Source: Deltaproteobacteria bacterium (GTDB taxonomy: Bacteria > Desulfobacterota > Binatia > UBA9968). From it: DNA of 8,691 bases. A program made the translations under genes and the position numbers. The stretch's first letter is position 1, and every line of letters begins with the position of its first letter. The DNA lies in contig JACPFE010000157.1 of the NCBI GenBank assembly GCA_016183145.1, positions 1 to 8,691 of the forward strand, in the 5' to 3' direction. A model generated the notes under the pieces. The model was not told the DNA's origin and made no database searches. It worked only from the letters and a program-made list of their open reading frames with translations. Of the stretch, positions 1-6,530 are shown piece after piece.

Positions 1-47
1 CACTAGCCGATTCGTCGAATGATTGTCAAGGCACGGTGATGAAACAA

Positions 48-73
48 CTCTCGGCTGTAAGCCGAGAGATTTT
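48..73 (+). terminator. Perfect stem-loop, possible terminator
   Basis: CTCTCGGCT and AGCCGAGAG form a perfect 9-bp stem around a 3-base GTA loop (48-68), followed by ATTTT. The T-tract is short, so Rho-independent termination of a plus-strand transcript entering from the left is possible but not secure. It could equally be a small palindromic repeat element. Confidence 0.35.
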
Positions 74-107
74 GGTCATCTTGGGCTCGAAGCCGACAAA
101 AAAAAAT

Positions 108-247
108 CCCCTCTCCACCACGTCATCGTGGGGGAGAGGGTTAGGGTGAGGGGGCAATAGTGAGGGGGCAACGCATGCAACCCTCACCCTTGCCCTCTCC
201 CGCATCCGCCAAAGGACGGATCAGCCTCAGGCTGAAGCGGGCGAGGG
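108..247. repeat. Composite CCCTCTCC-type inverted repeat
   Basis: Several nested inverted repeats lie side by side. CCCTCTCC (109-116) pairs with GGGAGAGG after 130, enclosing an inner CACG/CGTG stem. The segment AGGGTGAGGGGGC near 143-155 is the inverse of ACCCTCACCC at 180-189. CCCTCTCCCGC (193-203) pairs with GCGGGCGAGGG (237-247) with one mismatch and encloses the palindrome TCAGCCT-C-AGGCTGA (221-235). Blocks of this type are frequent intergenic repeats in G+C-rich bacteria. The last stem lies just past the stop of the minus-strand mgtC-like gene and could act as its 3' end structure. Confidence 0.6.
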
Positions 248-302
248 TAAAAATGGCTTGTCTCTTTTGGAAACATCGCGCTGCTCTCTTTAATATGTCC
301 GC

Positions 303-1013
303 TCAATCTCCGGTGGGCGAGAGGCGGAATTCCTTCACCGCCTCGACCTTCTTGAGCGCGTCGGCGAGCTTGCTTGCGTTGTCCGCGCGGTTTGCGCGGA
401 TGACCATCTGATACTCGAACGAGTCCGAGTCGACGTCCAGCCGGTAATTGAGATTGGCGATCGTGAAGCCGTGCTCGGTCAGCAGACGCCGCATTTCCGG
501 CTCGGGCATCGCCTGATGGCGCGCGAAGCGGACGACGAACTGAGCGTAGAACTGCGCGGGCATCCGGTTTTCGATCCAGCGGAACACCGAAAGCGTACCC
601 AACGCCAGGACCGAGGCGAACAGAGCGGGATAATAAAATCCTATGCCCACCAATATGCCGATCGCCGCGGTAATCCAGATCGATGCCGCGGTGGTGAGAC
701 CGCGCACGGACAGGCCCTCTTTCATGATCGTGCCGGCGCCGAGAAAGCCGATGCCGGTCATGATTCCTTGGGCCATGCGCGTCGGGTCGAGGGAAATGCG
801 GCCTTGGGCGACGCTGGGAAACCAGCGCGTTTCGTAGACCGTCACGAGCATCAAAAGACTCGTCGAAAGACAGACCAGCGCATGGGTGCGAAATCCCGCC
901 GGCCGGCCGTGATAGCTCCGTTCGAGTCCGATCAGCCCGCCGATGACGAGCGACGCGATCAACCGCAACGCGATGTCAAGGTAGACGCCGTCGGAAAAAA
1001 TGTTCTGGTTCAT
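303..1013 (-). CDS. MgtC/SapB family membrane protein
   Basis: This 236-residue protein belongs to the MgtC/SapB family of inner-membrane proteins, linked in other bacteria to growth in low magnesium, F-type ATP synthase inhibition and intracellular survival. The sequence shows about five hydrophobic segments in residues 12-150. Family motifs are GGLIGLER (25-32), RPAGFRTH (37-44), GIGFLGAGTIMKEG (88-101) and VRGLTTAASIW (104-114). A soluble C-terminal region (about 155-236) resembles the ACT-like domain of long MgtC homologues. Length is normal for this longer class. The ATG at 1013 has only a weak ribosome binding site (GAG then CTGGG), so translation may depend on ribosomes leaving the truncated gene whose stop is 15 bases upstream. 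The family call is firm. Its role here, virulence-like or plain ion homeostasis, cannot be decided. Confidence 0.93.
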   Translation of the reverse strand: MNQNIFSDGVYLDIALRLIASLVIGGLIGLERSYHGRPAGFRTHALVCLSTSLLMLVTVYETRWFPSVAQGRISLDPTRMAQGIMTGIGFLGAGTIMKEGLSVRGLTTAASIWITAAIGILVGIGFYYPALFASVLALGTLSVFRWIENRMPAQFYAQFVVRFARHQAMPEPEMRRLLTEHGFTIANLNYRLDVDSDSFEYQMVIRANRADNASKLADALKKVEAVKEFRLSPTGD

Positions 1014-1028
1014 CCCAGTCTCGCGGAA

Positions 1029-1226
1029 CTAAAGTTCGTCTACAAGGTTCTCGCCTTGCGTCCAGCGAAACTGGTCGGGATTCACCGCGATATTCGTCGA
1101 GCGCACGCCGCCCGTGGCTTTGCGGCAGCGCGAGCAATAGCAGTGGCCGAAACGCAAAAACGGCGGCGTCACCTCATAGCGAACCGATTTACAAAGACAA
1201 CTCCCACGAAGCACGGGTTCAGCCAT
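1029..1226 (-). CDS. GFA-family zinc protein, C-terminally truncated
   Basis: The 65 residues match the N-terminal half of the GFA (glutathione-dependent formaldehyde-activating enzyme/CENP-V-like) fold. They show GSCLCKSVRYEV (8-19) with Cys10 and Cys12, HCYCSRCRKATG (28-39) with Cys29, Cys31 and Cys34, and a PDQFRWTQGE segment (50-59). Intact members run to about 120-140 residues and carry a second Cys pair (FCxxCG) in the C-terminal half. Here the frame stops right after NLVDEL, and only 15 bases separate the stop from mgtC, so the second half is absent rather than frameshifted. The start at 1226 has a good GAGAGGA ribosome binding site. It is probably a deletion remnant. A functional mini-protein holding one zinc site is possible but less likely. 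Confidence 0.7.
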   Translation of the reverse strand: MAEPVLRGSCLCKSVRYEVTPPFLRFGHCYCSRCRKATGGVRSTNIAVNPDQFRWTQGENLVDEL

Positions 1227-1353
1227 AGGTTCCTCTCCCTCGATATTTCATTTTGCTGCCGTTCGACCCCGTGGACCGGGGACAGTTGCTCCGCAGGCAA
1301 CTTTATTGCGATTCCCGAACCTGCGCAAGAAGAACTCAGGCTGGTGGTTGTTT

Positions 1354-1809
1354 CTATCCCCACGACTGCAACTCGATGGCGTTGCCCTCCGGGTCGGTCA
1401 CGTAGCACCAGGTCACGCGCGCGCCCGCCGCGGTCGTGAGCGAAACGATTTCGCCGACGGCTCGACCGCCGGAGTCGATTATTTCCTGTCGAGCTTCAGC
1501 CACCGAGGCGACTTCAAAGGCGATATGACCGAATCCGGGGCGGTTGACAACTGGCGCCGGCCCATCGGCAAGCCGGGAGTAACTGAAGATCTCAAGCGTG
1601 GGACCATCGGCGCCATGGCCCGGCAAACGCAGGTGTACTCCGCGCAGCGCCGCGTTTGGAATGCCAGTGCCGGCTTCCAATTCGGGGCCGGAGTAGTCGC
1701 GCTCAGGCGGCACGCGGATGCAACCAAAGTGCGTCTCATAGAACCGCGCGAGCGCCTGCCAATCGCGGGCGATGAGATTCGTATGAACGTAGCGAGCGCC
1801 CTCAATCAT
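1354..1809 (-). CDS. VOC family protein (glyoxalase/dioxygenase fold)
   Basis: This 151-residue protein carries the two beta-alpha-beta-beta-beta modules of the vicinal oxygen chelate superfamily (glyoxalase I, extradiol dioxygenases, fosfomycin and bleomycin resistance proteins). The first module spans about residues 5-75 and the second 92-150. Four candidate metal ligands occupy the expected places: His9, Glu73 (TLEIF), His95 (GFGHIAFEV) and Glu146 (DPEGNAIEL). It is therefore probably a metal-dependent enzyme, but the substrate cannot be read from the sequence. The ATG at 1809 follows a strong GGAGGGAG ribosome binding site. The gene is divergent from the crotonase gene across about 150 bases and lies upstream of the GFA remnant and mgtC on the same strand, with a 127-base gap. 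Confidence 0.9.
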   Translation of the reverse strand: MIEGARYVHTNLIARDWQALARFYETHFGCIRVPPERDYSGPELEAGTGIPNAALRGVHLRLPGHGADGPTLEIFSYSRLADGPAPVVNRPGFGHIAFEVASVAEARQEIIDSGGRAVGEIVSLTTAAGARVTWCYVTDPEGNAIELQSWG

Positions 1810-1903
1810 CGTTGACTCCCTCCTGCCAGCGGTTATTCAACTTGTTCACGAAAGAGAACCGGACGCGAGCCATGATGTTTCCCCTACACCAACCGCGCGG
1901 TCA

Positions 1904-1933
1904 TTGACAAAGGGCGTACGGTTTTTCTATGGT
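1904..1933 (+). promoter_or_regulatory. Sigma-70-like promoter for the crotonase gene
   Basis: A perfect TTGACA (1904-1909) is followed after 18 bases by TATGGT (1928-1933). Transcription would begin near 1940, just ahead of the ribosome binding site GGAGGA at 1950-1955. This placement also argues against translation from the upstream in-frame ATG at 1929, which falls inside the -10 element. Confidence 0.5.
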
Positions 1934-1961
1934 CGGAACATTCTATCTGGAGGACGTCACT

Positions 1962-2687
1962 ATGGCCGACCCAATACTCATCAACAAGAACGGCGATATC
2001 ACAACGATCACTTTGAACCGGCCGGAGGCGGGCAACCGCCAGACCGACGCCACCTGGGCGCAGGTCACGCAAATGTTCGACGATGCCGCCAAGACCTCGC
2101 GGCTGATCCTTTTCAAGGGCGCCGGCGAAGATTTCTGCCTGGGCCGCGAAGCGATGGGGCAACCGACTCCGGTGCTTGAAGCCTACGCCGTGCGCGACCG
2201 TAGCGAGACGATCTTCAATCTCTACGGCGCCTTTCGCAACGCCAGAGTGCCGATCATCGGCGTGGTTCAGGGCCGCGCCGTCGGCCTCGGCTGCGCGCTG
2301 GCGGCGCTTTGCGACGTCACCATCGCTAGCGGCAAAGCACGCTTTCAATTTCCCGAGACGGCCCACCGCATCATGCCGACCATCGCCTTTTCCGCGTTGG
2401 TGGACCGAATGCCGCGCAAGGCCGCAACCTTCATGATCTACTCTGCTCAAGAGATTGACGCGCACAAGGCTCTGACCTTCGGTCTGGTAAGCGATGTCGT
2501 GCCGCATAGTGAACTGGATGCCAGCGTGAGCCGTCTCGTCGAGCATTTCACGAAAATGCCGATGGCCGCCGTGCTCGCGGTCAAAGAATACGCCCGCACC
2601 GCGTTCGGCATCAGCACGCAAGCCGCCACCGACTTCGCCCGCAACCTGCACGCAACGGTGAACAGTTTTTCGGGCATGCGTGGGTAA
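1962..2687 (+). CDS. Enoyl-CoA hydratase/isomerase (crotonase) family protein
   Basis: This 241-residue protein has the crotonase fold, which acts on acyl-CoA thioesters through an oxyanion hole. The N-terminal strand motif ITLNRPEAGN is at 16-25. The first oxyanion-hole segment is KGAGEDFCLGRE (52-63). The second is GRAVGLGCALAALCDVTIAS (104-123), followed by FQFPE (128-132) and a C-terminal helical region. Against rat enoyl-CoA hydratase, the second catalytic glutamate is kept (Glu132 in PE, matching Glu164). The first (Glu144 in GGGCELA) is replaced by Ala112, so ordinary hydratase activity is doubtful and an isomerase or other CoA reaction is likelier. The start at 1962 is chosen for GGAGGA six bases upstream; an in-frame ATG at 1929 lacks such a site. 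There is no other fatty-acid gene nearby. Confidence 0.9.
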   Translation: MADPILINKNGDITTITLNRPEAGNRQTDATWAQVTQMFDDAAKTSRLILFKGAGEDFCLGREAMGQPTPVLEAYAVRDRSETIFNLYGAFRNARVPIIGVVQGRAVGLGCALAALCDVTIASGKARFQFPETAHRIMPTIAFSALVDRMPRKAATFMIYSAQEIDAHKALTFGLVSDVVPHSELDASVSRLVEHFTKMPMAAVLAVKEYARTAFGISTQAATDFARNLHATVNSFSGMRG

Positions 2688-2865
2688 TAAGCCAGCCGGC
2701 ATCCACAGTAATTGATTGCCTTAACCACGAGGTTCCCGGCGCGGCAAAGCCGCAGACAAAGAAGAAAAAGACATTTTCACCACGAAGTGGGCCATGATCT
2801 TACGCTCGCCCGCCGAGAATGAAAATGCAGGGATTTCCTTCCACATGGTGCTCTCCTCGACTCTT

Positions 2866-2938
2866 CATTCCCGCGCACGCGGGAATCCAGGTTTGTTGCG
2901 CCGAATTAGCCTGGATACCCGCTTTCGCGGGTATGACG
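2866..2938. repeat. Paired-hairpin intergenic repeat (MITE/REP-like)
   Basis: A left arm CATTCCCGCGCACGCGGGAA (2866-2885, continuing TCCAGG) is the imperfect inverse of a right arm from 2910, CCTGGATACCCGC then TTTCGCGGGTATGACG. Each arm is itself a hairpin (CCCGCGCACGCGGG and ACCCGCTTTCGCGGGT), and 18 bases separate them. This two-hairpin layout with CATTCCCGC ends and TCCAGG at the inner edge is a widespread non-coding repeat in many bacteria. The differing hairpin loops suggest an old copy. It carries no coding capacity. Confidence 0.75.
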
Positions 2939-2990
2939 GAACCCAGGCGGGCCTTTCGTTCTCACCCCAAACGGGTATTTTCAAAGGAGT

Positions 2991-3084
2991 TCACGAAGGA
3001 CACGAAGAACGGAGATTCGAATTGGCAAAGCCATCGGATTTTAAGATGATGTTTTTTGCTTCGTGCTCTTAGTGTCCTTCGTGG
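2991..3084. repeat. Inverted CACGAAGGACAC repeat
   Basis: CACGAAGGACACGAAGAAC at 2992-3010 recurs in inverse orientation at 3063-3083, where the minus strand reads CACGAAGGACACTAAGAGCAC. Further partial copies of the CCACGA core occur near 2725 and 2779. The arms are about 52 bases apart, so the unit could fold as a long hairpin. The motif resembles short dispersed repeats common in intergenic DNA of several environmental phyla. Confidence 0.6.
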
Positions 3085-3182
3085 TGATAGATCCTGGTGG
3101 TCGAATTTCCACCGAGGCTGATGCTTCGATGGTTTGCTTAGACACCTCAACTGCCGTCTTTAGGATAAATGCAACGAGGGAA

Positions 3183-3533
3183 TCAACGTTCTTCCAGTTG
3201 CTCTCTGATTCCCTGGCAAGAACCACAAAATTCCGCTTCGGGTGAGATCTCCAACCGGTCAGCGCCGATTGGGCTGTGACATCCCACACATAGGCCATAC
3301 TGGTTTTGCCGGATGCGATTGAGCGCCTTGTCGATCTTATGCATCTCTTCAATATACCAGCCGTTCAAACGGTCGAGCAGGTTGGCCCTACTTTCATAGG
3401 CCGCCTGGTCGAGCCAATCGGTATTCTGCTCGACCTGTTCTTGCTCCCTGCCGATATGTTGCAGAGTCATGACGAGCTGCTCGCGGCGCTTTTTCAGTTG
3501 GTCCATGTGTCTGCCGATTCTGACTTCTTCCAT
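3183..3533 (-). CDS. DksA/TraR-type C4 zinc-finger protein
   Basis: This protein of 116 residues resembles DksA/TraR regulators, which bind the RNA polymerase secondary channel and, with ppGpp, retune transcription in stress. Numbered from the first of three tandem ATGs, it has a long N-terminal coiled coil (about 12-78) whose tip carries DWLDQA (41-46), fitting the DxxDxA tip motif essential in E. coli DksA. The zinc finger is CVGC (84-87) with FCGSC (104-108), four cysteines with 17 residues between pairs, as in DksA. Start choice: GGAGG lies only one base from the first ATG but seven from the third, so 3533 is preferred. It is about 90 bases downstream of the Lon-like gene on the same strand. 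It may belong to that operon or use its own promoter. Confidence 0.88.
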   Translation of the reverse strand: MEEVRIGRHMDQLKKRREQLVMTLQHIGREQEQVEQNTDWLDQAAYESRANLLDRLNGWYIEEMHKIDKALNRIRQNQYGLCVGCHSPIGADRLEISPEAEFCGSCQGIREQLEER

Positions 3534-3623
3534 CATCATGCCTCCGTTTCACTTTACATGGCCCACGCATACAGGTTGATTCCCTTCGAGACCGAAGGCT
3601 TCTTAGACCACAGGCGCTGACGT

Positions 3624-3629
3624 ATTATA
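3624..3629 (-). promoter_or_regulatory. Candidate -10 element for the DksA-like gene
   Basis: The minus strand reads a perfect TATAAT here, overlapping the stop codon of the Lon-like gene and lying about 90 bases before the DksA-like start. No good -35 hexamer is seen at 16-18 bases upstream, so this is only suggestive. A CCTTCG-AGAC-CGAAGG hairpin (3583-3598) falls in the predicted leader. Confidence 0.3.
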
Positions 3630-6105
3630 CAACTGACACTAAATCTTGCCTAGTTTTTTCCTCTGTTATTCCCTCCCGTCCTGGTGCGGTAAACTCTTTG
3701 AGCCCCAGCGCCAGTTCTTTAAGCCGGTCGCGTACCCGCTTATTGATGTTGAGCGCATCGCCGCCACCCTCGGCCGGCTCGCCGGTCAGGATCGCCAGCC
3801 CCTCATCGATGGAACGCACCGGGTAAATGTGGAACTTGCCGTCGGCCACCGCCCCCACAACGTCTTTACGCAGGATCAGGTGGCGCACGTTGGCGGCGGG
3901 AATCAACACTCCTTGTTTGCCGGTAAGGCCGACGACGCGGCAGACATCAAAGAAGCCTTCGATTTTTTCATTGACGCCGCCGATGGCCTGGACCTCGCCC
4001 CACTGGTTGACCGAACCGGTGACGGCGGTGTCCTGGCGCAGCGGCACGTCGGCCAGGCGCGATAGCAGAGCGTAGAGCTCGGTGGAGGATGCGCTGTCGC
4101 CTTCCACGCCGCCGTAGGACTGCTCGAAACAGAGACTCGCCGAGAGCGCGAGCGGCTGATTCTGGCCGAAGCGGTTGCGCAGATAACCGGCCAAGATAAG
4201 CACGCCTTTGTCATGGATGTTGCCGCTCAGATGCGCTTCGCGCTCGATGTTGATGAGTCCCGCCTGTCCCATGCCCACGCTGGCGGTGACGCGGCTTGGC
4301 CGCCCGAAGGCGTAGCCGCCCACCTCCATCACCGACAGGCCGTTCACTTGGCCGACTTTCTTGCCGTCGATGTCGACCATGATCGTGCCGTTGGCGATCA
4401 GCTCGCGGATGTCTTCCTCGACGCGGTTGGAGCGAAAGACGCGGCTTTCGAGCGCCTTCTCCACGTCGCGCGCGGAGACGAGCTGGCGGTCCTCTTTGCG
4501 CGCCCAGAAGGCGGCCTCACGCACGAGATCGGCGACCTCGGCGTAGGATGCCAGCACCTTTTCGCGATCGCCGGCCTGGCGCGCGCCGAATTCGATCAAT
4601 CTTCCGATGGCGCTCGGGTCGAAGTGCGGCAGCCCTTCCTCGTTGCAGAGGCTGCCGACCCACTGCGCGTAAGCGAGCTGATGGTTTTCGTCGCGCTCCA
4701 TGACGGGATTGAAATCGGCGCGCACTTTGAACAGCTCGTGAAACTCATCATCCCAGGCGTAGAGCAGGTGGTAGAGAAACGCGCTGCCGAGAACGATCAC
4801 TTTGGTGTTGACCTTCACCGGTTCGGGCTTTAAGCCGGAGGCGGAGAACAGCGCGAACGGCTCGTAGGTTTCCATCTCGATGCGGCCGCTGCGCAGCGTT
4901 CGTTTGAGCACCTTCCACACCGCCGGCTCGGTCAGCGCGTCTTCCAGGCTGAAGATCAGATAGCCGCCGTGGGCGCGCAGGAAAGAGCCGGATTTGATGC
5001 GGGTGAAGTTGGTCACCACCCGGCCGAAGCGGTCGACGACGCGCTCGATGGTGCCGAACAAGTTGAGATAGGTCGGCGCGCTCTCGACGATGATCGGCGC
5101 CCCTTCGGTCTTGCGGTTGTCGACGACGACGTTCACCCCGTATTCGAGAAAAGGGTCGCGTTCGCGCGGCGGCGCCATGAAGGGGAATGCCATCGACCCC
5201 GCCGGAGTTTCCTTAAAATCGTCCAGGTTGTTGAGCACATGATCCTTTACTTCGGCCAGATAGACGGTGACCTCATCGTTGTGAAGTTCCTGTTCCATGC
5301 GCTCGAGGATCGGAATCAGCACGCTCTCGCAAAAACGGCGCTCCACCAGGCGAATGTCTTCCTCCATTTCGCCCATGATCTCATGCTGCTTGCGCGCCAG
5401 CCGCTCCATCTCAATGGTCAACTCTTGCTGGCGGCGCTCGACTTCCCGCCGCTCTTCTTCAGGCAGGGCGGCAAAATCCTGCGGCCGCTGGAGCGGCTTG
5501 CCGTTGACGATCGGAATGAAATAGAGATTGCCGCGCGCGCTCGCTTGCACTTGAAAGCCCCGTTCCCGCGCCAAAGCCGCGAATTGCTCGTTTAGCTCAT
5601 GCGCCCGGGCGTTGTATTTTTCCGTCAGCAAAGTCTTTTCCTTGTCGAAGGCCTCCTGGCGAAACGACTTGGGCAACTCCTCGCGCAGGGTCTTCACCAG
5701 ATCCTGCATCATCTCGCTCAGCCGGTTGCCCTGGCCCGCTCCGAGGGAGATCGCCCGGGGCGAATCCGGACGCTTGAAATTATGGACGTAGACCCAATCG
5801 CCGGGAGTCGCTGTGGCGGTGGCGCGCTCTGTCACCCAGCGGCGCAGGGTTTCGAGTTTCTCAACTCCGGTCAAGCCCGAAACGAAAATATTATAGCCGT
5901 TTCCCGCCACGCCCAGGCCGAGCTCCAGGGCCGCCAGGGCCCGCTCCTGGCCGACAAACTCTTTGGCGCCGGCGAGCTCCCGCGTCGAGGCGAACTTGCA
6001 AGCGATCTTGCTCGAGAAGCGGAGTTCCTCGGCGCTCAACTCGCGAACACCTTGGCGCAGTTCGGGCTCGGTTCGGTTGCCGGCCACCGCTGTTGTGGGT
6101 ATCAT
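3625..6105 (-). CDS. Lon-like (LonC/AAA_32-type) protease
   Basis: This 826-residue protein has the AAA_32-type ATPase-like region (about 30-560, with a charged coiled-coil insertion at 145-275) and a C-terminal Lon serine-lysine protease domain (about 570-775). The catalytic dyad is visible as Ser671 in GDSASS and Lys714 in NEKIEG, 43 residues apart exactly as in E. coli Lon (679/722). Asp670 precedes the serine. The Walker A position reads GLTGVEKLET (77-86) instead of GxxGxGK[S/T], and no DE Walker B is evident in GGYLIFSLEDAL. ATP hydrolysis is therefore questionable, as in the ATP-independent LonC of Meiothermus. It probably degrades unfolded proteins in the cytoplasm. The ATG overlaps the Hsp20 stop as ATGA, and its ribosome binding site GAGGAG lies inside the Hsp20 coding end, which implies translational coupling. 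Confidence 0.93.
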   Translation of the reverse strand: MIPTTAVAGNRTEPELRQGVRELSAEELRFSSKIACKFASTRELAGAKEFVGQERALAALELGLGVAGNGYNIFVSGLTGVEKLETLRRWVTERATATATPGDWVYVHNFKRPDSPRAISLGAGQGNRLSEMMQDLVKTLREELPKSFRQEAFDKEKTLLTEKYNARAHELNEQFAALARERGFQVQASARGNLYFIPIVNGKPLQRPQDFAALPEEERREVERRQQELTIEMERLARKQHEIMGEMEEDIRLVERRFCESVLIPILERMEQELHNDEVTVYLAEVKDHVLNNLDDFKETPAGSMAFPFMAPPRERDPFLEYGVNVVVDNRKTEGAPIIVESAPTYLNLFGTIERVVDRFGRVVTNFTRIKSGSFLRAHGGYLIFSLEDALTEPAVWKVLKRTLRSGRIEMETYEPFALFSASGLKPEPVKVNTKVIVLGSAFLYHLLYAWDDEFHELFKVRADFNPVMERDENHQLAYAQWVGSLCNEEGLPHFDPSAIGRLIEFGARQAGDREKVLASYAEVADLVREAAFWARKEDRQLVSARDVEKALESRVFRSNRVEEDIRELIANGTIMVDIDGKKVGQVNGLSVMEVGGYAFGRPSRVTASVGMGQAGLINIEREAHLSGNIHDKGVLILAGYLRNRFGQNQPLALSASLCFEQSYGGVEGDSASSTELYALLSRLADVPLRQDTAVTGSVNQWGEVQAIGGVNEKIEGFFDVCRVVGLTGKQGVLIPAANVRHLILRKDVVGAVADGKFHIYPVRSIDEGLAILTGEPAEGGGDALNINKRVRDRLKELALGLKEFTAPGREGITEEKTRQDLVSVV

Positions 6106-6530
6106 CGCGCTTCTCCTCTCTTCGATTTCGCTTTGGGTAGGATCACGCGCAGAACCCCGTCCCGGAACTCCGCTTGGATGGCATCTTTGTCGACCGACTC
6201 GGGAAGTTTCATGCGGCGCGTAAAGTGACCGGAGGAACGTTCCATGGTGTGAAATTGTCCGTCGCTGTGGCTTTTTTCCAAGGAGCGCCAGCCCTGCAAC
6301 ACCAAGTCGCTATTCTGGACTTCAACCTTTACGTCTTCGGACTTTACTCCCGGCAGGTCCGCCTCCAGTATGACGGCGTCCTTGGTTTCGGAGAGATCCA
6401 CCGAGGGATTCCAGCCGCGCACGTCACGGCAGAATCCCCAGGGCCGATGAATCATCTCATCAAACAGGCGCTCGACTTCCCGCGACAAATGCATGGGAAA
6501 CGAGATCAGGTCATTCTGCTTCTTCGCCAT
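6102..6530 (-). CDS. Hsp20/alpha-crystallin small heat-shock protein
   Basis: The gene encodes a small ATP-independent holdase chaperone of 142 residues that keeps unfolding proteins soluble. After an N-terminal arm of about 40 residues comes an alpha-crystallin domain, starting at NPSVDLSETKDAVILEADLPG and ending with the diagnostic GVLRVILPK. The usual C-terminal I-x-I/V anchor motif is absent; the tail is short and basic (KAKSKRGEAR). The start at ATG 6530 has GGAG nine bases upstream. An alternative in-frame GTG at 6557 has a weaker site. The 5' end overlaps the DUF2934 gene by 20 bases and the 3' end overlaps the protease start by four. Chaperone and protease are thus made from one message, suggesting that clients are held and then degraded. 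Confidence 0.93.
   Translation of the reverse strand: MAKKQNDLISFPMHLSREVERLFDEMIHRPWGFCRDVRGWNPSVDLSETKDAVILEADLPGVKSEDVKVEVQNSDLVLQGWRSLEKSHSDGQFHTMERSSGHFTRRMKLPESVDKDAIQAEFRDGVLRVILPKAKSKRGEAR

Larger units (their letters stand above)
1..302. other. Intergenic stretch with hairpins and repeats
   Basis: No convincing coding region is seen downstream of the minus-strand mgtC-like gene. The short plus-strand open frame here has no ribosome binding site and runs through repeat sequence. The stretch holds a perfect stem-loop (48-68), a composite CCCTCTCC/GGGAGAGGG repeat (108-247) and about 55 bases of unremarkable A+T-richer sequence before the mgtC-like stop codon. Confidence 0.6.
2688..3182. 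other. Repeat-rich intergenic stretch
   Basis: No credible gene is seen between the crotonase stop and the end of the DksA-like gene. The stretch includes CCACGAG/CCACGAAG fragments (about 2725 and 2779), a GCGGC-AAA-GCCGC hairpin (2741-2753), a paired-hairpin element (2866-2938) and an inverted CACGAAGGACAC repeat (2992-3083). Short open frames crossing it translate repeat sequence and lack ribosome binding sites. Confidence 0.65.

Noticed and set aside
1260..1310. CCCCG/CGGGG and GTTGC/GCAAC short stems between the VOC and GFA genes
   Set aside because: Stems of 5 bp are expected by chance in G+C-rich DNA and no T-tract follows on the minus strand.
471..1439. 322-codon plus-strand open frame
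   Set aside because: It lies antisense to the mgtC-like, GFA and VOC genes, its translation has no family features and it has no ribosome binding site. It is an open frame caused by high G+C codon bias.
1884..2702. 272-codon minus-strand open frame
   Set aside because: It is fully antisense to the crotonase gene, whose motifs, promoter and ribosome binding site are clear. The His/Arg-rich translation matches no family I know.
2794..3072. Small plus-strand frames across 2794-3072
   Set aside because: They translate the two-hairpin and CACGAAGGACAC repeats; such repeats commonly give open frames by chance.
3178..3213. GGGAATCA/TGATTCCC inverted repeat at the DksA-like stop, as a terminator
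   Set aside because: The arms are perfect but the loop is 20 bases and no T-tract follows, so termination is not supported.
3041..3352. 103-codon minus-strand frame overlapping the DksA-like gene
   Set aside because: It runs in another frame of the DksA-like coding region and into the CACGAAGGACAC repeat, so it is not a gene.
3583..3598. CCTTCG-AGAC-CGAAGG hairpin as terminator of the protease operon
   Set aside because: The stem is only 6 bp and no run of T follows on the minus strand. It is better described as a leader hairpin.
4213..5595. Two plus-strand open frames of over 200 codons
   Set aside because: They are antisense to the Lon-like protease, whose conserved motifs occupy the other strand. 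They show no start signals and no recognisable domain.
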